64,000 bases of DNA. Source: Spirosoma terrae. GTDB taxonomy: Bacteria; Bacteroidota; Bacteroidia; Cytophagales; Spirosomataceae. Both the position numbers and the translations under genes were made by a program. Under the pieces are notes generated by a model. It did no database searches. It saw only the letters and a list, made by a program, of their open reading frames with translations, and was not told the origin of the DNA. The stretch covers positions 124,001 through 188,000 of the forward strand of contig NZ_JAAFZH010000015.1 in assembly GCF_010435915.1 (NCBI RefSeq), in the 5' to 3' direction. Below are positions 25,010 to 35,100 of this stretch, one piece after another (the first letter of the stretch is position 1; every line of letters starts with the position of its first letter).

Positions 25010-26392
25010 TTACACTGGCAGTAGCGCAGCGTAGAATTGTTGCTGTGCCGTTGTCGACAGGCGGTTCCCCTGGTTGTCCATGATTCCCTGCCGTAGCAAC
25101 CACGCTTCAAACTCTGGAGCGGGTCGAAGCCCAAGCACCCGACGCAGATAAAGTGCATCGTGGAACGATGTCGACTGGTAATTCAGCATAATATCATCAG
25201 CACCGGGAACGCCCATGATGAAACTGATACCAGCTACACCCAGCAACGTCAGCAGCGTATCCATATCGTCCTGATCGGCCTGCGCATGGTTGGTATAACA
25301 GATATCCATGCCCATTGGTAGTCCCAACAGTTTCCCACAAAAATGATCTTCCAGACCAGCCCGGATAATCTGTTTGCCGTCGAACAGGTACTCAGGCCCG
25401 ATAAAGCCCACTACCGAATTAACCAGAAACGGTTTATAGTGCCGGGCTACGGCATACGCCCGCACTTCGCAGGTCTGCTGATCGACGTTATGATTGGCTC
25501 CCGACGACAACGCACTCCCCTGCCCCGTTTCGAAATACATGAGGTTTTCGCCCAGCGTTCCGCGCCGTAACGATAGTCCAGCTTCGTAGGCTTCCTGCAA
25601 TAGCGGCAACGTAACGCCAAAGCTGGCATTAGCCTTCTCAGTTCCGGCAATGGACTGAAAGACCAGATCGACCGGCACCTGCTGTTCAATCAGTTGCAAC
25701 GTCGTCGTTACGTGGCTCAAGACACAACTCTGCGTCGGAATCTCAAAGCGCTCCCGAATTTCGTTGATCATGTGCAACAGCCGGGCCGTAGCTGCCGGAC
25801 TATCAGTGGCGGGATTGATGCCAATAGTGGCATCGCCACTCCCGTACAACAAGCCATCGATCATGCTGGCCGCAATACCTTTCAGATCATCGACCGGATG
25901 ATTGGGTTGCAGACGTACCGACAAATGCCCCTGCAAGCCCACCGTGTTCCGGAAACGAGTGACAACTTCACATTTTCTGGCCACCAGAATTAAATCCTGA
26001 TTCCGCATCAGCTTCGATACGGCGGCCACCATTTCGGGTGTCAGACCGGGCGCTAATTGCTGCAACGTAACGGTATCGGCTTCGTCGCTCAACAGCCAGT
26101 CACGCAGGTCACCAACCGTAAAATGACTGATCGGGGCAAACGCAATTTTATCATGGGTGTCAATAATCAGGCGCGTTACGTCGTCCAGTTCATACGGAAT
26201 CAGGGCTTCGTTCAGGAACGTAGCGAGCGGTAAATCGGCCAGACACATCTGGGCGGCCACCCGTTCTTCGTAACTCTCAGCTGTCAGCCCCGCTAACGTA
26301 TCACCCGAACGAAGCGGACTCGCCTTCGCCAAAAGCTCTTTCAGGTCATTAAACCGATACGTAAACGCACTGACCGTACACTGATATGCCAT
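25010..26392 (-). CDS. eutB: Ethanolamine ammonia-lyase heavy chain
   Basis: The 460-residue large, catalytic subunit of ethanolamine ammonia-lyase, of usual family length. Diagnostic segments are DATIGINPATDSPAAT, GTEKANASFGVTLPLL, FETGQGSALSSGANHNVDQQ, GFIGPEYLFDGKQIIRAGLEDHF and LGLPMGMDICYTNHAQAD. The longest frame starts at GTG 26416, but ATG 26392 (MAYQCTVSAF) fits better. It lies behind an ethanolamine permease on the same strand, separated by a 137-base gap that includes a hairpin, and is followed 15 bases later by eutC. I saw no cobalamin riboswitch upstream. Confidence 0.96.
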   Translation of the reverse strand: MAYQCTVSAFTYRFNDLKELLAKASPLRSGDTLAGLTAESYEERVAAQMCLADLPLATFLNEALIPYELDDVTRLIIDTHDKIAFAPISHFTVGDLRDWLLSDEADTVTLQQLAPGLTPEMVAAVSKLMRNQDLILVARKCEVVTRFRNTVGLQGHLSVRLQPNHPVDDLKGIAASMIDGLLYGSGDATIGINPATDSPAATARLLHMINEIRERFEIPTQSCVLSHVTTTLQLIEQQVPVDLVFQSIAGTEKANASFGVTLPLLQEAYEAGLSLRRGTLGENLMYFETGQGSALSSGANHNVDQQTCEVRAYAVARHYKPFLVNSVVGFIGPEYLFDGKQIIRAGLEDHFCGKLLGLPMGMDICYTNHAQADQDDMDTLLTLLGVAGISFIMGVPGADDIMLNYQSTSFHDALYLRRVLGLRPAPEFEAWLLRQGIMDNQGNRLSTTAQQQFYAALLPV

Positions 26393-26470
26393 ATTTCTTT
26401 GACTAAAATAACCCACCCGACCGTCACTTTACGGGGGAGGAGTTGGAGAGATACTGATAGTTTACCGATC

Positions 26471-26518
26471 ATCTTTGACAAAGTTTTGAACCACCCGACG
26501 GCCCGGTTTGTCAAAGAT
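26471..26518. repeat. Inverted repeat in the permease-eutB gap
   Basis: Perfect 12-base arms, ATCTTTGACAAA at 26471-26482 and its complement at 26507-26518, with a 24-base loop. There is no T-run, and it lies inside a same-strand gene series. Confidence 0.65.
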
Positions 26519-26529
26519 CAATCGCAACA

Positions 26530-27861
26530 TCAACTGGCAGCGGTTTCCGTCTCCCAGTCCTGCATACTCTTTTTATACTGACCCGTGATATAGAACAACC
26601 CGGACACGATCACAAAACCACTGAAAAACAATAGACTCAGCCAACTATAAAAATACACCATAGCGACCAGGGCAACAATGGCCAACAGCAAAGCAATCGC
26701 CGGGAAAACCGGATAGAAAGGCGCTTTAAACGACCGGGGCATTGTAGGGTGGGTTTGCCGAAGCCGGAATAAGGCCAGCATACTAATGATATAAACCACT
26801 ACAGCGCCAATCGTCGACAACACAACCAGCTTACTGGTATCGAGCAATACCAACGCCAGAATACCGAAGATAGCCCCAGCCAGCAGAGCCAGATAAGGTA
26901 CCTGACGGGTTCGGCTAACACGCGACAATACGTGTGGCAAATAACCGCTACGTGCCAGTGCAAAAATCTGCCGGGAATAGCTGATAATGATCCCATGAAA
27001 CGACGCAATCAGGCCAAATAACCCAACGCTGGCGAAGAACCGGGTCAGGGGATTCTGCCGACCGAGAACAATGGCGACCGCTTCGGGCATGGGGTAGTCG
27101 AGATGATCCAGATTTTCCCAATTGGTAATGCCGCCAACACTGACCATAACCGTAATTGCCAGAAAGGCAATGGTCGATACCGCCGAAATATAGCCTTTGG
27201 CAATGGCATTTTTCTGGTCTTCGACCTCTTCAGCTACCATCGCTACGCCTTCCAGACACACAAATAGCCAGATCGCAAACGGTAAAGCCGCAAAAACACC
27301 ACTCCAGCCAAATGGCATAGGATTATGCAGGAACGTATCGATGTTTGTATGCGGAAACACGACGCCCATAAACAGCAGCAGTTCGGCAATGGCAATCAAG
27401 GTCATGATGAGCGAAAACCAGGCGGCTTCCTGTATGCCCAACAGATTGATAAGGGTAAAAACGGCGAATGAGAGCACCGAACATAGCACAACCGGTATGG
27501 ACGGATAGAGAAAATGAACGTAGCTGCCCAACGCCAGAGCAATGGCAGGTGTCGCAAACAAAAACTCAATCACCGTTGCGTAACCTGCAATCAACGCCCC
27601 TACCGGCCCGAATGCTTTGAAGGCATAGGCAAACGGACCACCCGCATTCGGGATGGCGGTTGTCAGTTCGGTAAAGCTGAAAATAAAGGTAAAATAGAGA
27701 ACCGTAATCAGCAGGGCGGCAATCAATAGCCCAACCGTTCCGGCTACACCCCAGCCGTAGTTCCAACCAAAGTATTCGCCTGAGATCACTAAACCAACGC
27801 CAATAGCCCATAAATGAATAGGCTTCAATGCTTTCTTTAACTCAGGCTGTTTATCCGTCAT
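26530..27861 (-). CDS. eat: Ethanolamine permease (APC superfamily)
   Basis: A 443-residue inner-membrane transporter with about 12 hydrophobic segments. It belongs to the amino acid-polyamine-organocation group, and its N-terminus (LKPIHLWAIGVGLVISGEYFGWNYGW) and the segments ELTTAIPNAGGPFAYA and AFGPVGALIAGYATVIEFLFATPAIALALGSY are characteristic of ethanolamine permeases. It would import ethanolamine for the EutBC lyase encoded next. A hairpin-bearing 99-base gap separates it from the phospholipase C gene upstream. Confidence 0.93.
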   Translation of the reverse strand: MTDKQPELKKALKPIHLWAIGVGLVISGEYFGWNYGWGVAGTVGLLIAALLITVLYFTFIFSFTELTTAIPNAGGPFAYAFKAFGPVGALIAGYATVIEFLFATPAIALALGSYVHFLYPSIPVVLCSVLSFAVFTLINLLGIQEAAWFSLIMTLIAIAELLLFMGVVFPHTNIDTFLHNPMPFGWSGVFAALPFAIWLFVCLEGVAMVAEEVEDQKNAIAKGYISAVSTIAFLAITVMVSVGGITNWENLDHLDYPMPEAVAIVLGRQNPLTRFFASVGLFGLIASFHGIIISYSRQIFALARSGYLPHVLSRVSRTRQVPYLALLAGAIFGILALVLLDTSKLVVLSTIGAVVVYIISMLALFRLRQTHPTMPRSFKAPFYPVFPAIALLLAIVALVAMVYFYSWLSLLFFSGFVIVSGLFYITGQYKKSMQDWETETAAS

Positions 27862-27874
27862 TTTGGTTTTAGTT

Positions 27875-27953
27875 GACAGGACTCACCGGATGTACAGGAT
27901 TCTATCTCTTCTTTTTTGATTATAAAAATCCTGCCCATCCGGTGAATCCTGTC
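27875..27953. repeat. Inverted repeat in the phospholipase-permease gap
   Basis: Arms of 26 bases (27875-27900 and 27928-27953) that pair at 23 positions, containing the words CACCGGATG and AATCCTG. The loop is 27 bases. It is the same style of gap hairpin seen at 41003-41112. Confidence 0.7.
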
Positions 27954-27960
27954 GAAAAAT

Positions 27961-30468
27961 TTACACAATCATTCCACCCATCAACGGGTCAGTGTAGCCA
28001 GCTTTACCGGTTTCTACACGACCGGCATATTGCTGTGCAAACGTATCGAAGCCAGCTACTTTTACACTGAAATCATACCAGTTATGGCTGTTCTTCAGAT
28101 TTAACGTAATGGTTTGCTGCGCCCCTTTTGTACCGGCCTTATCCAGTACTTTTTGCTCGCCTTTGCCACGATAGGCGTTGTCGGTTAGCTGAATTGGGTA
28201 TGTCCGCTGCGCATCGGTATTTTTGAGCCGGACTAGTATGTTCCCGGTAAACTGCTTTTTCGCATCACGTTCGTACTCGCAGGAGATCTCAACGGGCGGG
28301 TTTTCGGCTCCTCCTTTAAACTCCCGATAAAATCCATTCGGCCCGTATACGCGCAGCTGGTAGGGTTTATCTGATGCCCAGCCATCGCTGAGCTGATCGC
28401 CCGCTACCACCGTATAGGAACGTAGCGTTACGTCGTCGTTCAGCATCTCATAAACCTGAAAAGGAGCACTCAGCGCCTGTTTACCAAACACCTCATTCCG
28501 GGCCGCCATCGTGAGCGTAAACTGATTCCCAACCAGGCGTCCATCAGCGTATAGTTCATACGGCAGCGCATTGGCCGGACGCATTCCTTTTTCCTGATTC
28601 GGAATATTCGCTGAGGCCACCGGGTCCTGGTTGATCTGACGAATTTCGTCCGAACTGAAGGCTTTATACCCCGACGGAACCGGCTTAAACTGAGCCTTGT
28701 GAATGCTTTCGTAAAACGCATCCCTGGCAACAAAAGTCGGCAGTTTAATTTTTTCGCCCTGATACGGTCGGAACGCTGATGTCAGATCACCGCAAACGGC
28801 CCGACGCCAGGTGCTGATATTCGTTTCTTCTACGTTCTTCCCTTTTTTGTGGCTCAGAAACTTCTCCAGAAACTGTAGCGTCGACGTATGATCGAACACC
28901 TCCGAACAAACGTAACCGCCACGGCTCCAGGGCGATGCAATCACCAGGGGAACGCGGAAGCCTAAACCGATGGGTCCGGTACGTCCTTTGTTTGGGCGCT
29001 TGTTTTCCTGTTCGGCCGAAACAAACTCCAGCCGCGTATCGATACCTTTGCTGGTCTTACCCGTTTCTGGCTGATCGGGATGAGCTGGTACGAATGGCGA
29101 TACGTGATCGAAATAACCATCGTTCTCATCGTAGGCCAGAATAAAGATCGTTTTCTTCCAGACATCCGGGTTTTGCGTCAGAATATCCATCACTTCCGAA
29201 ATATACCACGCTCCATACCAGGGTGCACCCGGATGATCAGAGAAGTTTTCGGGCGCTATCAGCCACGAAACAGTCGGCAGTTTGCCGTTCTTTACGTCAC
29301 TCCGGAACTGATGCAGTACGTCGCCTTTCGGCACTTGCATCTCCCGTTTCACATCACCATCCTGATAGGTTAATGTCGCCAGCGTCCGATAATCGGGGTC
29401 GTTGACATTAGACGTAAACGCCTTCTCACACAGATTTTTATCCCGCTGCGATAGTTGTTTGAACTTCTCCGGCGTATAGTCAACCAGATCTTTCTTTACC
29501 AACTCCAGCCAGTGCTGCCAATAGCCCAGTTCCCGTTTGGTACGCGCATATTCCTTGTCGTTTTCCGGCATAGCTTTTAGCTTCTCGTCCAGCAATTGAA
29601 TCTTGCCGGGAAGCTCTTTCTCCATCTTTTGAATGAACGGATAATAGGCCGGGTGGAAACGAACCCGATGCTGTGAAAACCACTCAATCGGGTTGTCGGT
29701 AAAATTGCCGAGCCAGCTATCTTCTTCGCCTTCGAAACCCGTTGGCAGGCTGATTTCATTCTGATAAATCTGCCACGAAATACCCAAATCCTCCAGGCGC
29801 TCGGGGAACGTAGTCCAGCTCACTTCGCGCTCATAGTCAACGTTTTCGTTACGTACGTTGGCCATCGCTTTAGGATCGCGGGGGTCACGCAGCGATCCCG
29901 TCCAGAAATACAATCGGTTGGGCGTTGTTCCGGTCAGCGATGAGCAGAAATTCTGGTCGCATACCGTAAACGCGTCGGCCAGCGCATAATAGAACGGCAG
30001 GTCCTCGCGGTTGTAATACCCAAGGGTCAGCGGCATTTTCGAATACGCTTTGTTGCCCGATTTTTTGGCGTCGAGCCAGCCGTCCATTCGCCCATTATTG
30101 CGCGCATCGACCTGGTTTTCCCAGGAGTGCGGCAACGAACTCATCCATGTCGATTTAGAATCCTTCAGATTCAGGCGAAACGGCGCGTAGGTTTCATTGG
30201 CTTTGTTGGTCTGCAACCACACTTTATTCCGGGATGGCAGATCAATAGCTCGGGGATCGTTAAAACCACGAACGCCCTGAAGCATACCATAGGTATGATC
30301 GAACGACCGGTTTTCCTGCATCAGAATCACTACGTGTTCTGCATCCAGATACGTAGTGCCAGGTTGTGGATCAATGGCAAATGCTTTCTGGATCGATTCG
30401 GGCAGGATACCCGGAAAACTGGCTGATAGAAGAGCGGCTTTTTTGAGAAAATCACGTCTGGAATCCAT
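27961..30468 (-). CDS. plcC: Phosphocholine-specific phospholipase C family protein
   Basis: A protein of about 835 residues with a Tat signal (SRRDFLKKAALL). The catalytic phosphoesterase domain (about 40-540) has the family motif LMQENRSFDHTYGMLQGVRG with the nucleophile region, CDQNFCSSLTGTTPNR, VSWLIAPENFSDHPGAPWYGAWY, and the metal-binding YDENDGYFDHVSP and FDHTSTL. Two C-terminal DUF756-like beta domains follow. The family cleaves phosphatidylcholine and related lipids, releasing phosphorylated head groups. It is encoded after a SusCD pair and before ethanolamine uptake and lyase genes. ATG 30483, five codons upstream, is an alternative start. Whether it acts on phosphatidylethanolamine cannot be told from sequence. 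Confidence 0.92.
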   Translation of the reverse strand: MDSRRDFLKKAALLSASFPGILPESIQKAFAIDPQPGTTYLDAEHVVILMQENRSFDHTYGMLQGVRGFNDPRAIDLPSRNKVWLQTNKANETYAPFRLNLKDSKSTWMSSLPHSWENQVDARNNGRMDGWLDAKKSGNKAYSKMPLTLGYYNREDLPFYYALADAFTVCDQNFCSSLTGTTPNRLYFWTGSLRDPRDPKAMANVRNENVDYEREVSWTTFPERLEDLGISWQIYQNEISLPTGFEGEEDSWLGNFTDNPIEWFSQHRVRFHPAYYPFIQKMEKELPGKIQLLDEKLKAMPENDKEYARTKRELGYWQHWLELVKKDLVDYTPEKFKQLSQRDKNLCEKAFTSNVNDPDYRTLATLTYQDGDVKREMQVPKGDVLHQFRSDVKNGKLPTVSWLIAPENFSDHPGAPWYGAWYISEVMDILTQNPDVWKKTIFILAYDENDGYFDHVSPFVPAHPDQPETGKTSKGIDTRLEFVSAEQENKRPNKGRTGPIGLGFRVPLVIASPWSRGGYVCSEVFDHTSTLQFLEKFLSHKKGKNVEETNISTWRRAVCGDLTSAFRPYQGEKIKLPTFVARDAFYESIHKAQFKPVPSGYKAFSSDEIRQINQDPVASANIPNQEKGMRPANALPYELYADGRLVGNQFTLTMAARNEVFGKQALSAPFQVYEMLNDDVTLRSYTVVAGDQLSDGWASDKPYQLRVYGPNGFYREFKGGAENPPVEISCEYERDAKKQFTGNILVRLKNTDAQRTYPIQLTDNAYRGKGEQKVLDKAGTKGAQQTITLNLKNSHNWYDFSVKVAGFDTFAQQYAGRVETGKAGYTDPLMGGMIV

Positions 30469-30609
30469 ACTATACGCTGACATACCGATAAGTTACGTCG
30501 TTACATCTAATTGGTTGAAGTTACGTCGTTATGCGATCTTTTTCCTAACGACTAGTCAAAAATAGAGGAAAGGCCCTGCATCCAGAACTCCTCCTCTATT
30601 ATGAAAACA

Positions 30610-32145
30610 TTACTTCAAAATCCACATCAATTCGTTGGTATTGTCGTTACCGTTGAACTGCGACGTTAGGGCCTGTTTAACGTTGGTACCGTTGTAATCC
30701 AGTTCGCTCTGTGGATACAGCCACCGAACCGGCAGCTTATCGCCCGGCACGTTCACGTTCGAAGCCGGATTGACCGGAAACGCAGGATAACCCGTCCGGC
30801 GATTTTCGAAAAACGCATCGTAGGGCGATTGCAGGAACGTACTAATAAACCGCTGCGTCTGAATCTGCTCAATCTGCTTCTCCGACGTACCAGCCAGTTT
30901 AACTTTATCGGATGCTACGTAGCTGGCAATATAATCGGCGGTAATCGGCATGTTATGATGATACAGCGGATCGTTTGGCGTATTGGTCATCGTAAAGGTC
31001 ATGGCGGCCGTTATGCCATCCGAGTAATACGTAGCAGCGGGCGTTCCCGAAATCCAGTTGCGAACCGTAGCTTCGGCCAGCATAAATTTTAGTTGCGCAT
31101 AACTCATCAGATAAACCGGCTCACCACCGGGCAACTCCATGTAGCGGCTGTTGACGTTCGAATAGTCTTTGGTCGCGTAGATTTTACTGACATCCGCATA
31201 GGCCATCGATGGATCGGTTCCGATGTAGGCAGTTGGATCGTTCACCGCTTTTCCTTTTGTGATCTGAACGGGCGACGGATTCGCGTAATAATACAACCGA
31301 CGGTCGTCCATCGTTTTCAGTTTATCGATCAACGTACTGGACACCATAGTGTAGATAATGGATGGATTGCCCAGCTTGTGGAATGGATACCGCTGACCCG
31401 CTTTATCGGAATAGATCAGTTGAAAATTATCGGCGTTGCTCGTAAAAATCGGTCGGCTGGCCACAATTTCCTTGAACCGATCAACGACTTTCAGATCGGC
31501 ATCACCGGTTTTTTTGTACAGATTGAGCAGTACGTGCAATTCGAACGTATTGACCAGTTTCCGCCATTTGGCGGCATCGCCCCCGTAAATGGGGTCGCCA
31601 TCGAATTTGATTCCCTTCGCAAAGAGTGTATTGGCCTGATCCAATTCGTTCAGAATACCCTGAAACACCTGTTTCTGCGTATCATAAGTCGGTGCAATCG
31701 TACCCGATTCCCCTTTCAACGCATTGGTATACGGAATATCGCCAACGCGCATGGTCAGATTGAAAAATTTCCAGGCCCGAATAAAAGCCCCCAACGCCGT
31801 GTATGAATCCTTCGCAGAACTAGTTTCGGCGTATTTCAGCATTTTTTCGACATTGGTCAGCACCGGCACTACGTCATAGCTGGTGCGGCCCAGATCGTTA
31901 TATTGCTGAGGTTCCGCAAATTCAGTATACAGAATCGTTTTGCCCAGCATAAACGGCTGCATGAACGTTTTCTGCGAGCTGATGGTCTCATCCGTTACGT
32001 TGAGAATCAGCTTGGTAGCCAACATGGGGGCCGTAGCATTGACGGCCGCGTCGGGGTTTGAATTAATCTCGTCGAAGTGAGAGCAACTGGCTGATGATAG
32101 TACGACCAGACCAGCAAGAATGTATTGTTTAACCGTTGTTTTCAT
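30610..32145 (-). CDS. SusD/RagB-family outer membrane lipoprotein
   Basis: A lipoprotein of about 511 residues from ATG 32145, with a signal peptide ending LVVLSSASC and the SusD-like family start HFDEINSNPDAAV. TPR-type helices follow (for example LRAWKFFNLTMRVGDIPYTNALKGE) and it ends with the usual NELMWIL segment. SusD-type proteins bind the ligand at the cell surface and act as the lid on a SusC transporter, encoded just upstream on the same strand. The paired substrate is not known; its position beside phospholipase C and ethanolamine genes suggests a lipid or head-group ligand. The longest frame begins eight codons further up with a start that does not fit a signal peptide. Confidence 0.95.
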   Translation of the reverse strand: MKTTVKQYILAGLVVLSSASCSHFDEINSNPDAAVNATAPMLATKLILNVTDETISSQKTFMQPFMLGKTILYTEFAEPQQYNDLGRTSYDVVPVLTNVEKMLKYAETSSAKDSYTALGAFIRAWKFFNLTMRVGDIPYTNALKGESGTIAPTYDTQKQVFQGILNELDQANTLFAKGIKFDGDPIYGGDAAKWRKLVNTFELHVLLNLYKKTGDADLKVVDRFKEIVASRPIFTSNADNFQLIYSDKAGQRYPFHKLGNPSIIYTMVSSTLIDKLKTMDDRRLYYYANPSPVQITKGKAVNDPTAYIGTDPSMAYADVSKIYATKDYSNVNSRYMELPGGEPVYLMSYAQLKFMLAEATVRNWISGTPAATYYSDGITAAMTFTMTNTPNDPLYHHNMPITADYIASYVASDKVKLAGTSEKQIEQIQTQRFISTFLQSPYDAFFENRRTGYPAFPVNPASNVNVPGDKLPVRWLYPQSELDYNGTNVKQALTSQFNGNDNTNELMWILK

Positions 32146-32169
32146 CCGAAATATCTGTCTTGCGGTCAA

Positions 32170-35100
32170 TTAAAAAGTCAGTTGGAGATTGGCCCCTACG
32201 TAGCGAACCGAAGGCGACGTAAGCTGCGTATCGTCGGCTTTGTCAGGATCGGCGTACCGGAATGCTTTAGCCCACATCCAGACGTTCTGACCAGTGATGG
32301 AAACGCTGGCCGACCGAGCCCCGATCCGGCTGGCAATAGCGCTTGGCAAGGTGTAGCCAATCGATACTTCGCGCAGTTTTATGAACGTAGCATTCGTTAC
32401 GCCACGTGTGCCATCGCCGTAGGTACGGGCGTAGGTCTGATACGACACCTTGGTATCGTTGGGCGCAAACTCGCGCGTATCGCTGGTAATCTGACCATAG
32501 TTGTCATACGTAACAGCCCCGCCGGTCACTTTTACCCCCTGACCAACGTAATTTTTCAGACCGTTCACGACCTCATCGTAGCGCCATTGATTGTCGCTAT
32601 CGGGATGCGAGCCGGTATCCCACATTTTGTAGGCGCTGTAATTGTTCAGGTAACCGCCCACACGACCATCGAAGCGGAGACCGATCTGGAAATCCTTATA
32701 CCGCAATGAATTGGCAAGGCCCAAAATTGCGTCGGGATCGGTATAACCATACAGGTAGTTATAGTTGCTGGCCAGCGGCAATCCATTGGCCTGATGCACC
32801 ACATTGCCAGAACGGTCGGTCACCCAGGTACGGCCCGTATACGTATCGACCCGTCCACCAACCTGGGTCCATAGGTTATTAGCCGAATAAACCGGGTCCA
32901 GCTCCTTGAAATAGCGGTGCTGAAAGGAATAGTTGGCGGTAGCATCCCACTGGAAATTTCCCCGCTTGATCACCGTAGCATCCAAGGTTACTTCCAGACC
33001 ACGGCGAACGTAGCTTTCTTTCGTATTGATCAGCGTTGAGGTGAAGCCGGAAGCCGACGACACCGTGGCCGAACGCTGAATATTGTAGTTATACTTGTTG
33101 AAATAGGCTACATCGAGTTTCAGACGCTTGCCCCAGAAATAAGCCGACGTACCAATTTCCCAGGTCCGGTTTGTTTCTGGATTTACGGTGCTGTTCCGAA
33201 TGGTAAGCGGATATGCAGCCGAGTTCAGATTGTCCCAGTCAGCAGTGGTGGTTGAGTACGTCTGGTTGGTTGCATACACACCCAGATCCTTTTTTGAGAG
33301 CGTCCAGGAACCGCGTAATTTCAGGAAATCGAGCCAATTGGGCATCTTGATAAATTCGCTCATGACGACACTACCTCCCACCGACGGATAGAAGTATGAT
33401 CGTGAACTTACGGGCATGGTCGAACTCCAGTCGTTACGTCCCGTTACGTCGAGAAACAGGCTGTTAAGATAACCCAACGTCAGTTTACCATATAAGCTAT
33501 TCACTTGCTTTTTCCCGTACGGTGTGCCATCAGTAATTGTAAAGAGCGATTCCTGCGACGATGGGTTTGGATTTACGATCACGTCTGGCCGCTCGATGGA
33601 GTTGTTAAGCGAGTAATAACCTGGAACGACAATCCCACCACGAGTGGCACTGTATAATTCTTTGTTGTTATACGAGAAAATAGTTCCTCCTACCAAGGCA
33701 TCGATATCCAGCTTACCAACCGTTTTGTTGTAGGTCAGTAAAGCGTCGCCGTTGAAGCTATAGCCATTCCGTTGATCGATGGAATAAAGACCATTGGCTA
33801 CCCAGCCGCGCGTTGACAGGATATTGGGCGGATTCCGTCTTGTTTCGTTGTTAAAGAACATATCCAGACCCGGACGAACAATAACTTTAGCGCCAGGGAA
33901 TGGCGTATACGTAGCGGTCAGGTTGGTGTTTACCTTGTTTTGCTCAATCCCGTTCAGTTTTTCATACGCCATCAGATAGGGGTTATCGTACCAGGCTTTG
34001 TAATGCCAGTTCTGCTGCTCGTTCGGAATCAGCCAATAATTGTCCTTGTACAGACTCAAATCATATTCGGGTCCCATCCAGACCAGGATATTGTAGATAT
34101 AGCCCTGCGCCGTATAACCACTACCAAAAATCTGCGGAGCCGTTTTCCGGTTATACCCTGCCTGGCTCGACAAGGTAAACTTATCCCCTACTTTCATCTC
34201 GCCCGATATGGAGAAATTCAACGCATTGGCCTGAAGATTAGGATACTGACCTTTATTGTAGATATGGTTCAGCGATACGCGAAAACTACCATTTTCGCCA
34301 CTTTGCGCCAGGCTAATGTTGTTGTTCGATACCATACCCGGCACCAGAAAATCCCGGAAGTTATTTTTGCCCCGCGAGGTCAGCTCCATATCTTCCATTT
34401 GTTTCGAGATCGGATTCCACTGCATAGCCCGTTTTCCAATGTCGAGTTTCTGGCCCCATACGTAATCAGTTGGGTCATAGACACCACCCAGACCAGCACT
34501 GTAGGAATGCTGCACTTCGGGCAACATCAGAAAACCAGCGTTGACCATGTTGTTGCTATTCACCGTAACAGTCAGTCCTTTACCATTAGCGCCCCGCTTG
34601 GTTGTCACGATAATGGCTCCGCTGCCCCCGCGCGAGCCATACAAAGCCGCTGCCGTTGGCCCTTTCAGTACGTCGATACTTTCGATATCGTCCTGCGGAA
34701 TATTCCCGATACTCATGTTGCCATAAGGGACCCCATCAATCACCAGTAATGGTGTTTCGCCCCTCAACTCAAGTTTTGGTGCTTCGTTGAACTCGGTACT
34801 GTTTCTGACCCAAAGCCCGGCCACACGCCCCGTCAGCGACGTAGCGGCATTGACTCCTTTAACGGTTTGCAACGTATTACCCGATACTTTCTGAACCGCG
34901 TAACCCAATGCCCGTTCTTCGCGCTTTACGCCGAGGGCCGTCACGACTACTTCATCGAGTTGCTTCTGGTCATCGGCCATCTTTACGTTGATCTCCGTAC
35001 GATTGCCAACCGTTTCTTCTTTGTTTATGTAGCCGATGAAGGAGAAAACCAGTACGTCAGAGGCTCCTTTTACGACAACCCGGTATTTCCCCTGCGCATC

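Noticed and set aside
26393-26529. Cobalamin riboswitch upstream of eutB
   Set aside because: The gap is too short and lacks the conserved B12-box; it holds only a simple hairpin.
24194-27861. Ethanolamine bacterial microcompartment operon
   Set aside because: Only permease, eutB and eutC are present; no shell protein, EutA, EutD, EutE or EutG gene was found.
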